From positions 1-24,667 of the forward strand of contig JAWCNE010000023.1 of NCBI GenBank assembly GCA_038849025.1: a stretch of 24,667 bases of DNA, in the 5' to 3' direction. This document shows, piece after piece, positions 1 to 7,869 of the stretch (the stretch's first letter is position 1; each line of letters starts with the position of its first letter). The position numbers and the translations under genes are program-made. This DNA is from WUQU01 sp038849025. GTDB taxonomy: Archaea; Thermoproteota; Bathyarchaeia; Bathyarchaeales; Bathycorpusculaceae. Below the pieces are notes generated by a model. It ran no database searches. It was not told the DNA's origin and was given only the letters and a program-made list of their open reading frames with translations.

Positions 1-126
1 ATTATTAATTAAAAGCATTCAAATTTAAAACTTTCCAAAACATCCATAACCCTCCGAAACCACGAAAGAAACCTAAAACCTAAAATATGCCCCAAAAAAC
101 AATAAACAGCACAGAAGGACAACTCC
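1..126. other. upstream region of dppB
   Basis: AT-rich stretch ahead of the first permease. No open reading frame with coding character reaches the left edge. A weak purine-rich segment (agaagga) lies about 8 bases before the dppB ATG and could serve as a ribosome-binding site. The substrate-binding protein normally encoded beside such permeases is not in the window and may lie to the left. Confidence 0.4.
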
Positions 127-1110
127 ATGGGACTAAGATCCTACATAATTAAAAGAATAATAAAATCCTTTGTCCTAATTATCTTTGTTTTGACACTTAA
201 CTTCATAATTTTCGAACTCATGCCAGGAGACCCTATGCAATTCTTTGTCTCCGCGGGGAAAATGAAACCCGAAATGATAGAAGAAGTGAAAAGAATATAC
301 GGGCTGGAAAAACCTCCCCTGGAAAGATATGGGCTATATGTTTATAACATGCTAACATGGAATTTTGGGTACTCTTTCTACACAACCACGCCCGTAGCTC
401 AAGAAATCGCCGCCAGAATACCGAACACGCTCCTCCTAGTGGGCTTATCCACAGCCCTATCCATAGTGATAGGCGTAATACTAGGCGTCTTCGCAGCACA
501 AAAAAGAGGAGGCACATACGACACCGTGTCAGTAATAGCGTCCCTAACCACATACTCTCTCCCGTCTTTCTGGATAGGCATGATCTTAATCCTCATATTC
601 CACGTCTACCTAGGATGGTTCCCAGGAGCAGGCGCATGGCCAAGAGAGTGGGCGGTAAACCCGCCGCAAAACATACTTGAAATAATCACTGGAAGAATGC
701 AGTACCTTTTCCTGCCCTTGCTAACCCTAACCATATTCTCCTATGGCGGATACCTCCTACTCACAAGAGCCACCATGCTGGAAACCCTCACTGAAGACTA
801 CATAACTACTGCAAAAGCAAAGGGTCTAAGCCAAAGAGCCATACTTTTTAAACACGCACTGAAAAACGCTTCTCTGCCCCTCATAACAAACGCAGCCCTA
901 GCCTTCGGCTACCTCTTCACAGGTGCAATAATAACGGAACAAGTGTTCACTTATCCCGGCTTAGGGGAATACCTCTGGAAAGGAGTGGTGTTCAAAGACT
1001 TCCCAGTGATACAAGCCATGTTTTATATAATAGCCCTAGCCGTGATAATCGCCAACTTCATAGCCGACCTAGCATACGGAATAGTGGACCCGAGAATAAA
1101 ATATGAGTGA
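127..1110 (+). CDS. dppB: ABC transporter permease, DppB/OppB type
   Basis: This is one of the two membrane subunits of a binding-protein-dependent importer of the peptide/nickel family. The 327 residues match the usual family length. The N-terminal helix (about 9-30) is followed by the typical external segment starting MPGDP. Further helices lie near 98-120, 135-160, 190-212, 250-275 and 295-320. The cytoplasmic EAA-type loop that docks on the ATPase is at about 226-236 (TTAKAKGL). It is followed six bases later by dppC on the same strand, so the two are surely co-transcribed. The substrate cannot be told from the permease alone: short peptides, oligosaccharides and nickel are all carried by this family. 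The family call is firm; the symbol is used in the broad family sense. Confidence 0.93.
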   Translation: MGLRSYIIKRIIKSFVLIIFVLTLNFIIFELMPGDPMQFFVSAGKMKPEMIEEVKRIYGLEKPPLERYGLYVYNMLTWNFGYSFYTTTPVAQEIAARIPNTLLLVGLSTALSIVIGVILGVFAAQKRGGTYDTVSVIASLTTYSLPSFWIGMILILIFHVYLGWFPGAGAWPREWAVNPPQNILEIITGRMQYLFLPLLTLTIFSYGGYLLLTRATMLETLTEDYITTAKAKGLSQRAILFKHALKNASLPLITNAALAFGYLFTGAIITEQVFTYPGLGEYLWKGVVFKDFPVIQAMFYIIALAVIIANFIADLAYGIVDPRIKYE

Positions 1111-1116
1111 TCCTAA

Positions 1117-2619
1117 ATGTCCAAAACTTACAAATCGAAACTAAGCTTCAGAATAAGCCAACTGAAAAACTTCCTAAAAATCTTTTTCAAAGACAAACGG
1201 GCAATAGCCGGAGTATCCATAATCCTCTTCTACTCCATAATAGCCATAGGGGCTCCCTTAATAGCCCCCATAAGCCCCTACGAAAGATATGTGGCTGGAG
1301 ACTACGCCTATCCCACATGGTGGAAATACGTAACCGGAAACCCTGAGCAATACAACGAGAACTTCGAACTGCATTCTAAAGGTTTTCCAACACCAGACCT
1401 GCTCCAACCGGCATACTGGGACTTTTCAACCCCATCCCCCTACATAGACCTGATTTGGAATGGAACCATGGGAAGCCCCCTAAGTGGGCCGGGGTGCGCC
1501 CAAATAATCCTCGACAGACCTGGAACAACTCCATTAGGCAAAGTTTCCGCAACCATGTCGAAAACATTCCAGTTCACATCCGTAAACCCGCCGAAACGCT
1601 TCTCCGCCACAATAACCGTCAAACTTGAAGGAGCCGAAAATGTCCCCATACAGGTTAGAATCTTCATAGGTAAAGAATCATCCAATGCGACAAACCTATG
1701 GGTGTGGCAGGAAGCAAGGACGACAAACTGGACAACTCCCTCATACGCCCTAGACTCATATGAAAGCACCATAAGGCTAATGGTTTCAGGCGACCTAACC
1801 ATAGACGCCGCACAAGTGATCTTCGCAGAGCCTGGAAACTACACCTTCGGAGTGGAAGCCACCTTCAATGACGAAAAAGCACAGCCAGTTAAAGCCTCAG
1901 TGTTCATAGACGACCTAAGCCTAAAACTTTACGGAAACACATTCGGCTGGCTTGGAACAAACCATGAAGGAAGAGACATATTCAGCCAACTAATATACGG
2001 CGCAAGAATATCCCTTTTCGTTGGGCTCCTATCCGCAGCAATCTCAGTAATACTTGGGCTCATAGTGGGCGTGGTTTCAGGCTATGTCGGAGGAATAGTT
2101 GACGAAATCGCCATGAGATTTACAGACGCTCTTCTCGTTATACCGACATTACCCCTGCTCCTAGTGCTTGTCGCCGTGCTAGGCTCATCAATCTGGAACC
2201 TAATAATGATTATAGGGGTGCTGGGATGGATGGGCTTCGCGAGAACCGTGAGATCCCAAACCCTAAGCCTTAAAGAAAGACCCTTCATTGAAGCAGCTAA
2301 AGCAGCCGGCTCCGGCACAACCCACATAATCACAACTCACATACTGCCCAACGTGATGACCCTCGTCTACGTTAGCCTCGCACTCTCCGTTCCAAGCGCC
2401 ATCCTAAGCGAAGCCGCACTGAGCTGGCTCGGCCTATTCGACCCAACAGTAGTTTCATGGGGAAGAATGCTTTACGATGTCCAATACAATCAAGGCGTGG
2501 ATAAGCCATGGTGGGTGATCCCCCCTGGAGTTTCCATAGCCCTGGTGTCCCTTTCATTCATATTATTGGGCTACGCACTGGACGAAGTGTTAAATCCCAA
2601 GCTTAGACAAAGACGCTGA
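1117..2619 (+). CDS. dppC: ABC transporter permease, DppC/OppC type, with large external insertion
   Basis: This is the second permease of the importer. At 500 residues it is about 200 longer than an ordinary DppC. The first helix is at about 29-51. The canonical motif before helix two, LGTNHEGRD, comes only at 279-287, whereas it normally follows within a few dozen residues. The segment between (about 60-275) is rich in alternating beta-type residues and has four N-glycosylation sequons (Asn115, 190, 204 and 241), which fits a folded domain on the outer face. The rest is standard: helices from about 295, and the EAA loop at 391-400 (IEAAKAAGSG) followed by ILPN. It is co-transcribed with dppB. 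The insertion may help dock the binding protein or sense substrate; that is inference. Confidence 0.9.
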   Translation: MSKTYKSKLSFRISQLKNFLKIFFKDKRAIAGVSIILFYSIIAIGAPLIAPISPYERYVAGDYAYPTWWKYVTGNPEQYNENFELHSKGFPTPDLLQPAYWDFSTPSPYIDLIWNGTMGSPLSGPGCAQIILDRPGTTPLGKVSATMSKTFQFTSVNPPKRFSATITVKLEGAENVPIQVRIFIGKESSNATNLWVWQEARTTNWTTPSYALDSYESTIRLMVSGDLTIDAAQVIFAEPGNYTFGVEATFNDEKAQPVKASVFIDDLSLKLYGNTFGWLGTNHEGRDIFSQLIYGARISLFVGLLSAAISVILGLIVGVVSGYVGGIVDEIAMRFTDALLVIPTLPLLLVLVAVLGSSIWNLIMIIGVLGWMGFARTVRSQTLSLKERPFIEAAKAAGSGTTHIITTHILPNVMTLVYVSLALSVPSAILSEAALSWLGLFDPTVVSWGRMLYDVQYNQGVDKPWWVIPPGVSIALVSLSFILLGYALDEVLNPKLRQRR

Positions 2620-2629
2620 AAAATATAAA

Positions 2630-3019
2630 CTAAAAATTGACTTTTTCACTAATAATGGCTCCAAGAAAAGCTGACAACAGAGAAAGAACTATAACGTTTG
2701 GAAAAACCGCCCTAAAAATCATCACAATTATCCCTGCAAAAAACTCCTGCGTCAAACTAAAACTCCATGCACGACCTAAGAAAAGAGGGAGACTTAAAAT
2801 GAAAAACATAATTAACGCAGACAACACTAGGGCGGTAACCCAGCCGATGACTACGCGGCGAAGGTCTTCAATAACAAAACCTGCATAAAAACTCGCCAAC
2901 AAAAGTAGCGTCAAACTCACAGCGTCGAGAAGAGGATGCACATATAAATTCTGCAAAATAATAGACGCCATTATAATAGCCCAGCACAAGGTCATGAAAA
3001 GAAACTTTAACCTTTTCAT
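2630..3019 (-). CDS. four-helix membrane protein of unknown function
   Basis: The protein of 129 residues is almost wholly hydrophobic, with about four membrane segments (roughly 5-23, 30-50, 57-80 and 92-122). Short charged turns such as EDLRR near 51-55 and a C-terminal SEKVNF follow. It starts at an ATG and converges on dppC with only ten bases between the two stops. It is divergent from the gene at 3074. I do not recognise a family. Convergent packing against dppC and clean hydrophobic periodicity support it as a real gene; the opposite-strand frame has no such pattern. Confidence 0.6.
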   Translation of the reverse strand: MKRLKFLFMTLCWAIIMASIILQNLYVHPLLDAVSLTLLLLASFYAGFVIEDLRRVVIGWVTALVLSALIMFFILSLPLFLGRAWSFSLTQEFFAGIIVMIFRAVFPNVIVLSLLSAFLGAIISEKVNF

Positions 3020-3073
3020 TCTAATCTAAAGGTTTAATAAAAAACTCGCTAAATAAGTTTTTAGTGCTCAAAT
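3020..3073. promoter_or_regulatory. divergent promoter region
   Basis: The 54 bases between two divergent genes hold TATA-like runs in both directions. For the right-hand gene, gtttaataaaa lies about 35 bases before its TTG start. For the left-hand gene, the complement of gctaaataagttttt lies about 30 bases before its ATG, which would give a nearly leaderless message. Assigned by spacing only. Confidence 0.35.
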
Positions 3074-3604
3074 TTGCAACGGGAAAAGATTAAATCAATT
3101 AAATTCTACTTCCTCATCGTTTTGGCAGTCACTGCATTGGCTACGTTGTGGTCTCCAACAAGTAACTACCTGAACTTTTACATAGCCATAGAAAAGCTCA
3201 GCATAAGAGCCGCATGTTCCTCTTTGGAATTCGAGGAAAATTACAAGGCCACAATTACAATTAACATAACAGTGGAGAATCCCACCCAATATAGCGGAAT
3301 AGGCATTGTTTCCATAATTTTTGATTTATTATTCATTAAAGACAACGTTTCTACGGAGCTTGCCAAAATGCGGTTGTGGTTCAAAGAAGAACCTGGAGAA
3401 CCGCTTGGCCCCCATTCAAAGGTTAGTAAAAGCTACCCGTACAAGGTTAACATGGAGAACATGAAAGAAGTAGCAGACGTGATTATGGAAATGCAGCGGA
3501 GAGGCGAGAAAATACCGCTATATCTGGCAGATGTTTCATTAGATATAAGCACTTTTGTTGGCAGAACCCTCCTTAATGTGGAAGATGTTCCCTGCGACCC
3601 CTAA
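3074..3604 (+). CDS. membrane-anchored, beta-rich exported protein of unknown function
   Basis: The product of 176 residues has a basic N-terminus (MQREKIKSIK) and one hydrophobic segment (about 11-26), which fits a signal anchor. The rest should lie outside the membrane. That part is rich in beta-type stretches, including ATITINITVENPTQYSG near 59-75, and the pattern is reminiscent of LEA14-like or immunoglobulin-like folds, but this is only an impression. The start is TTG; no ATG lies nearby in frame. Its stop overlaps by four bases the stop of the convergent gene at 3601. It sits between the permease and ATPase halves of the transporter, so a role with that system is possible but not shown. 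Confidence 0.55.
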   Translation: MQREKIKSIKFYFLIVLAVTALATLWSPTSNYLNFYIAIEKLSIRAACSSLEFEENYKATITINITVENPTQYSGIGIVSIIFDLLFIKDNVSTELAKMRLWFKEEPGEPLGPHSKVSKSYPYKVNMENMKEVADVIMEMQRRGEKIPLYLADVSLDISTFVGRTLLNVEDVPCDP

Positions 3605-3990
3605 GCTCTATTCAATTTTTCAACAATTTGGCTGAGGTGTAGCCAAAAGTCTCTCTCTAATTTTTCGAAAAACTCCTTTGATTTTAATGCTTTTAAGAAG
3701 AACCCTCCTCCAAAAAAGGGTGCAAAAACTGAGCTTAACTTTTCATGGGAATAAGCCTTCTCATCTAGGGTGAAACTTACCGCAAACTTTCTGGAATCCC
3801 CAACAACCTCAACAAACGCGTTCTCTGTTTTTCCTTTTCGTGAAAGAAAAATTGTTCGTTTGTCTTCAAAACACCTTTTCCTAGTTTGCAGCCCTTTTTC
3901 ATGGAAAAAGTTTTCAATTTGACTTATTAATTCATCAAGGTTTACATCCACGTTCTCCCAGATGCTGGACACCTTCAAAGTGTTCCCCAC
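3601..3990 (-). CDS. conserved-looking small cytosolic protein, unknown function
   Basis: The 129-residue protein has a GTG start and no membrane segment. It has an alpha/beta pattern: a helix near 17-35 (DELISQIENFFHEKGL), strands around 45-52, 58-63 and 68-74 (KFAVSFTL), a glycine/phenylalanine-rich stretch PFFGGGFFLKAL at about 91-102 and a C-terminal helix. I recognise no family. Its stop overlaps that of the convergent upstream gene, and it is divergent from dppD with a gap of about 90 bases. Confidence 0.5.
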   Translation of the reverse strand: MGNTLKVSSIWENVDVNLDELISQIENFFHEKGLQTRKRCFEDKRTIFLSRKGKTENAFVEVVGDSRKFAVSFTLDEKAYSHEKLSSVFAPFFGGGFFLKALKSKEFFEKLERDFWLHLSQIVEKLNRA

Positions 3991-4030
3991 AATTAATGTT
4001 ACAATGGTAATAGATATTTGTTCTTAAGGC

Positions 4031-4078
4031 AAAAACTTAAATTTTAAGAATCGTAGTAAGACGCGCTAGGGTAAAAAA
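4031..4078 (+). promoter_or_regulatory. promoter of dppD-dppF
   Basis: An A-rich element followed by cttaaatttt (4036-4045) forms a good archaeal BRE/TATA pattern. It would start transcription near 4066, leaving a leader of about a dozen bases before the ATG at 4079. This gives the ATPase pair a promoter separate from the permease pair. Confidence 0.45.
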
Positions 4079-5041
4079 ATGGTGGTCCTTGACGTTCAAG
4101 GGTTAACAACTCACTACATTACTTTAAGCGGGGCGGTTAGAGCCGCAGAGGACGTTAGTTTCCAAGTGGATAAAGGTGAAGCCTTGGGATTGGCTGGAGA
4201 GTCAGGATGCGGAAAGACAACTGTGGCCTTATCAATAATGAGGATTCTTCCCCCAGGCGGCAAAATAGTTAAGGGAAAAATTCTTTTCAAAGGCAAGGAC
4301 ATAATCCCCTTGTCAGAGGATGAAATGAGGAAAAATGTTAGATGGAAGGGGATTTCCATAGTTTTTCAGGGAGCCATGAATGCCCTTAACCCCGTTTATA
4401 AGGTTGGAGATCAAATTTCAGAGGCCATACTTTTACATGAGCCGAACGTAACAAAAAAGGAGGCTATGGAAAGAACAGCAAAACTTTTGGAGCTTGTTAA
4501 CATAGACCCTGAGCGGGCTGATAATTATCCCCATGAGTTCAGTGGGGGGATGCGGCAAAGGGCAATGATTGCTATGGCTTTGGCTTGCAACCCTGAACTC
4601 TTAATAAGCGATGAGCCCGCAACCGCTTTAGATGTCATTGTCGCGGCGCAAGTGCTTAAACTTATGAGGGAGCTGAAGCAGAAATTGAACCTTGCAATGA
4701 TATTAATAACCCATGATCTATCCATAATTGCTGAGACATGTGAAAAAATAGCTGTGATGTATGCTGGCAATATTGTGGAATACGGCCGGGTTTTAGACAT
4801 TTTTAAGGAACCGTTGCATCCCTATACTCAAGGGCTGCTTAGCGTGTTTCCAGGGATAAAGGCTTCTAAAACAAGGCTCACATCTATTCCAGGCTTGCCT
4901 CCAGACCTTTTGAGGCCCCCCTCAGGATGTAGATTTAATCCTAGGTGCAAATACGCCATGGAGATATGCAAGAAGACTAAGCCTGAACTGATTGCGATTC
5001 ATAAAGAACACTATGTTGCATGTCATTTATTGAAAGGTTAG
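4079..5041 (+). CDS. dppD: ABC transporter ATP-binding protein, DppD/OppD type
   Basis: This is one of the two ATPases that drive the importer from the cytoplasmic face. All nucleotide-binding motifs are present: Walker A GESGCGKT (40-47), Q-loop Gln97, signature FSGGMRQR (154-161), Walker B LLISDEP (174-180) and H-loop His212. The C-terminal oligopeptide-transporter tail follows, beginning at HPYT (247-250). It carries cysteines at 284, 290, 297 and 315, the spacing now known in related Dpp/Opp ATPases to hold a [4Fe-4S] cluster. The length of 320 residues is normal. The next gene starts 11 bases after the stop. It pairs with dppF; the dppB and dppC permeases lie 1.5 kb upstream with three unrelated genes between. 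Confidence 0.94.
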   Translation: MVVLDVQGLTTHYITLSGAVRAAEDVSFQVDKGEALGLAGESGCGKTTVALSIMRILPPGGKIVKGKILFKGKDIIPLSEDEMRKNVRWKGISIVFQGAMNALNPVYKVGDQISEAILLHEPNVTKKEAMERTAKLLELVNIDPERADNYPHEFSGGMRQRAMIAMALACNPELLISDEPATALDVIVAAQVLKLMRELKQKLNLAMILITHDLSIIAETCEKIAVMYAGNIVEYGRVLDIFKEPLHPYTQGLLSVFPGIKASKTRLTSIPGLPPDLLRPPSGCRFNPRCKYAMEICKKTKPELIAIHKEHYVACHLLKG

Positions 5042-5052
5042 GATGTGTGCTT

Positions 5053-6057
5053 ATGAGCGAAACTCTAATCCATGTAGAGGATTTGAAGAAATGGTTTCCC
5101 GTGAGGCTTGGATTTTTCCAGTCAATCGTTCTAAAAAAGCAACTATTTGTTCGGGCGGTTGACGGCATATCCTTCGATATTAAGAAAAAGGAGGTTTTTG
5201 GCTTAGCTGGAGAAAGCGGCAGTGGAAAAACTACAACGGGAAGACTTCTCCTTAGACTGATTGAACCTACCTCTGGAAAGATAATTTTTGAGGGAAAAGA
5301 CATAGCTAAATTTTCCGACGAGGAAATGAAGCCTTTAAGGAGAAAAATGCAGATAATATTTCAAGATCCTTACGAGTCGTTAAACCCGAGGATGCTTGTC
5401 GGCGACATTATTAGCGAACCCTTACGGGTTCAAGGATGGGGCTACGAGCCTGAAAAAATGAGGGAACTTGTATACAAAGCCTTGGAAAACGTAGAACTGA
5501 TTCCGCCAGAAGAATTTTACTTCAGATTTCCCCATGAGCTAAGCGGAGGTCAAAGGCAAAGGGTTGCAGTTGCCAGAGCTTTAGTGGTTAATCCAAGTTT
5601 TATAGTGGCCGACGAGCCTGTATCCATGCTAGACGTTTCTATTCGAGCGGAAATCCTTGAACTTATGATGAGCCTTGTGGAAAAGGCAGGGGCCTCACTG
5701 CTCTACATCACCCACGATCTTGCTTTGGCAAGACATCTTTGTGACCGCATTGCAGTCATGTACCTTGGAAACATTGTGGAGATTGGTGACACGGAGCAGA
5801 TCATCTATGAGCCTGCTCATCCATATACTAATGCATTGATAAATGCTGTTCCCGTCCCAGATCCCGAATCTAAACGTATAGAAATCGTTGTGAAAGGGGA
5901 AATTCCAAGCCCTGTAAACCCTCCTCCGGGATGCAAGTTTCATACACGGTGCCCATCCTACATTGGGGATATATGCCGCAAAGTTGAACCGAAATTTGTC
6001 GACCTAGGGAAAGGGCATTTAGTAGCATGCCACTTGTATGGGCAGCAGAAACAGTAA
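5053..6057 (+). CDS. dppF: ABC transporter ATP-binding protein, DppF/OppF type
   Basis: This is the second ATPase of the importer. Walker A GESGSGKT is at 53-60, the signature LSGGQRQR at 163-170, Walker B FIVADEP at 183-189 and the H-loop histidine at 221. The C-terminal tail has HPYT (256-259) and cysteines at 294, 300, 308 and 326, matching the iron-sulfur motif of DppD. An in-frame ATG at 5020 would lie inside dppD. I chose ATG 5053 because its product starts MSETLIHVEDL like the family and because ggatgtg, a plausible ribosome-binding site, lies just before it. The two ATPases form one operon. Confidence 0.94.
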   Translation: MSETLIHVEDLKKWFPVRLGFFQSIVLKKQLFVRAVDGISFDIKKKEVFGLAGESGSGKTTTGRLLLRLIEPTSGKIIFEGKDIAKFSDEEMKPLRRKMQIIFQDPYESLNPRMLVGDIISEPLRVQGWGYEPEKMRELVYKALENVELIPPEEFYFRFPHELSGGQRQRVAVARALVVNPSFIVADEPVSMLDVSIRAEILELMMSLVEKAGASLLYITHDLALARHLCDRIAVMYLGNIVEIGDTEQIIYEPAHPYTNALINAVPVPDPESKRIEIVVKGEIPSPVNPPPGCKFHTRCPSYIGDICRKVEPKFVDLGKGHLVACHLYGQQKQ

Positions 6058-6114
6058 AAGTATAGCATTAGTCCTTTCTGCTTTGTATGATGTAAATTAA
6101 AATGTTGTCCGTCG

Positions 6115-6450
6115 TCATGAAGCCTGAATTTCTGTCAACCTTTTCAAGTGCACTGAAACAATATGGTGCAACTGGTCACGAAGGGGCTCTCCCACGAGAT
6201 TCAGCGCATACAATTTCTTAAACTCTTCAGCTAACTCTTCGTCCCGTAGAACTTCAATAAACCACTTCTCGAAATCCCCGCGGTAAAAATGAAACTCTAA
6301 CGATTTTGCGTTAACCTCTTTTATTTTTTCCATAAACTCTTCCAGTGAAGCAGCGCTTTTACCAGTGTAGTTTCCTATGGAAGTGAAGAAGTAGAAGGCC
6401 CTCTCCCTAGGAACTGTTTTGGTAATTCTTGGCTTGCTCTCCTCAGTCAG
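6115..6450 (-). CDS. DUF5752 family protein with probable CTG start
   Basis: The frame reads through 111 codons and carries the features I associate with DUF5752: PRERAFYFFTSIGNYTG near the start, then SLEFHFYRGDFEKW and a helical C-terminus. The function of this family is unknown. An internal ATG (complement of 6331-6333) would delete the conserved first third, so it is unlikely to be the true start. Between the upstream in-frame stop and that block there is no ATG, GTG or TTG. The only candidate is CTG at 6450-6448, which overlaps the TGA of the Lrp gene (CTGA). A purine-rich gaaaggggga lies eight bases before it, with ggtga further up. It is translationally coupled to the Lrp gene. The coding frame is firm; the start codon is inference. 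Confidence 0.72.
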   Translation of the reverse strand: MTEESKPRITKTVPRERAFYFFTSIGNYTGKSAASLEEFMEKIKEVNAKSLEFHFYRGDFEKWFIEVLRDEELAEEFKKLYALNLVGEPLRDQLHHIVSVHLKRLTEIQAS

Positions 6451-7022
6451 ACTTTGTTCCCCCTTTCACCATTTTCTTTTGCAACCTTTAAACTTCTGTA
6501 ATTGTTGACTATTGCAGGCTGATTTTCCTTGAACTTTTTTGTCACTATTGAAGTGCGAATCCTTAAAACCCCGGGAAGAGGAGCTATCGAGTTAGCAATA
6601 AATTCGTGAAGACTTTCCTGGCTTTCTGCAACAACTTTTGCTATAATTTGAAGTTCCTCTGAAAGGGACGTGTAGACCTCAAGAACCTGCGGGCATGCGC
6701 ATAGTTTTTCCGCAACTTTCTCGCTTTCTTTTGGATCCGTATAAATTGTCATTAGGGCAATTATGTGCTTGGCGCATGCCTTTTCATAGTCTATTAGCGC
6801 CGTGTATTTTTTTATTATTCCATAATTTTCCATTCTTTTGATTCTATCATAAACTGTTGAGTGGGCCACTCCTAGGCTTTTGCCTATAGTTGTATATGTT
6901 TGTCTTGCGTCTTCCTGCAAAGCCTCCAAAATCTTTAAATCTATCGAATCCAGGTGAAAAGTGTTGTTGCCTTTAATCCTCAAGCTTAAGCCTTCCACAT
7001 CCCTTAATATAAGATTCTGCAA
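6447..7022 (-). CDS. Lrp/AsnC family transcriptional regulator
   Basis: This is a DNA-binding regulator that usually senses amino acids or related ligands. After a nonstandard N-terminal stretch of about 23 residues comes the family opening LDSIDLKILEALQEDAR. A winged helix-turn-helix follows at about 42-66 (YTTIGKSLGVAHSTVYDRI), then the alpha/beta RAM ligand domain at about 85-165 (IIALMTIYT, QVLEVYTSLSEELQIIAKV). The start is uncertain: TTG 7022 gives 191 residues, while GTG at 6998 would give 183 and sits better relative to the TATA-like atattaaatt around 7031. It overlaps the DUF5752 gene by four bases. Repeats in its upstream region may be its own binding sites. Confidence 0.88.
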   Translation of the reverse strand: MQNLILRDVEGLSLRIKGNNTFHLDSIDLKILEALQEDARQTYTTIGKSLGVAHSTVYDRIKRMENYGIIKKYTALIDYEKACAKHIIALMTIYTDPKESEKVAEKLCACPQVLEVYTSLSEELQIIAKVVAESQESLHEFIANSIAPLPGVLRIRTSIVTKKFKENQPAIVNNYRSLKVAKENGERGNKV

Positions 7023-7327
7023 TATCCAATTTAATATTTGCTGTCGGAAAAATGTAGAAAAACCCGTCTAAATTCGGAAAAATGTTCGACTTATTAAGCA
7101 CTAAATTGTAATCATATAAGCTTTTATACTTTACATAACTAACATCGATGCTTAAAATATGCTGATGTTTGTTTTGGAATCTTGTCGCCAAAACCCTCTT
7201 TTGTCTTCATTTTTTCAATTTTTAAATTTTTATTCGACATTTTTGCGAATAAACTGACAATTAAGTTTAAATTTGATGACATGGAATATTCATATAGAAC
7301 ATTCTACTAAAGGTTCGTGATGATAAG
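7023..7327. promoter_or_regulatory. divergent intergenic region with repeated operator-like motif
   Basis: The 305 AT-rich bases separate the Lrp gene from the divergent gene at 7328 and hold no convincing gene. The motif tcggaaaaatgt occurs at 7044-7055 and again at 7074-7085, exactly 30 bases apart, about three helical turns. A third copy on the opposite strand at 7233-7249 (complement ttcgcaaaaatgtcga) lies within a perfect eight-base dyad, tttattcg/cgaataaa, at 7229-7253. A TATA-like gtttaaattt (7265-7274) would serve the right-hand gene. Spaced repeats on one DNA face are typical of Lrp-family binding arrays. Confidence 0.5.
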
Positions 7328-7816
7328 ATGAAGACACCTAAAGTTTGGGATATTATGAAAAAATTTAAGGAGCTGTGTAAATTTCGCGGCTGGAAAACCT
7401 CTGAAAGCGAAGACTGGGTTGAAATTGACGATCAGTATCACAATTTCCTCTTAACACGAAGCATTCATCCATCATCCTTTAAAAATATAGTTACTAACAG
7501 AAAATGTGTAATTCGAGAGGGCTTATTCTACCGCGTTGTGAAAGCAAACTATACAGCGTGGCTATTCTCTGAAACACCCCCGGAGAATCTGGTAAACATG
7601 GTCTTTGAAAATCCGGATTTTTCAAAAAGAATAGCCATATACGATTTAAGTCCCTTTCTGGAAGGAAAAAACTTGTGCATACGAATGAACTACACGGACA
7701 GCCCCGTTTTCCACGAATTTGAAAACTTCCTCAGAAAAGAGCTAGGAATCAAGTTTAAACACTATTCGACCCAAGGCCCAAAACTTGAAAACTCCCCAAT
7801 TACAGAAATGGCCTAA
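7328..7816 (+). CDS. unknown cytosolic protein
   Basis: The 162-residue protein has an ATG start about 33 bases downstream of the expected transcription start. It has no signal or membrane segment. The N-terminus looks helical (VWDIMKKFKELCKFRGW), followed by several beta-type stretches (LFYRVV, NYTAWLF, RIAIYDL, LCIRMNY) and a late helix (HEFENFLRKEL). I do not recognise the fold or family. It is divergent from the Lrp gene across the repeat-bearing spacer, so it may be a target of that regulator. The gene at 7870 has its own TATA-like box and is probably transcribed separately. Confidence 0.6.
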   Translation: MKTPKVWDIMKKFKELCKFRGWKTSESEDWVEIDDQYHNFLLTRSIHPSSFKNIVTNRKCVIREGLFYRVVKANYTAWLFSETPPENLVNMVFENPDFSKRIAIYDLSPFLEGKNLCIRMNYTDSPVFHEFENFLRKELGIKFKHYSTQGPKLENSPITEMA

Positions 7817-7820
7817 ACAA

Positions 7821-7829
7821 GTTTAAATG
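7821..7829 (+). promoter_or_regulatory. TATA-like box for the gene at 7870
   Basis: gtttaaatg lies about 45 bases upstream of the start codon, predicting transcription from about 7851 with a leader of 20-30 bases. It sits just after the stop of the preceding gene. Confidence 0.35.
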
Positions 7830-7869
7830 TCAAAGCATTGATAAATAGAAACAACCAAACATTATTATT

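Noticed and set aside
5020..5052. Earlier in-frame ATG for dppF
   Set aside because: It would add eleven residues not typical of the family and lies inside dppD; ATG 5053 has a better ribosome-binding site.
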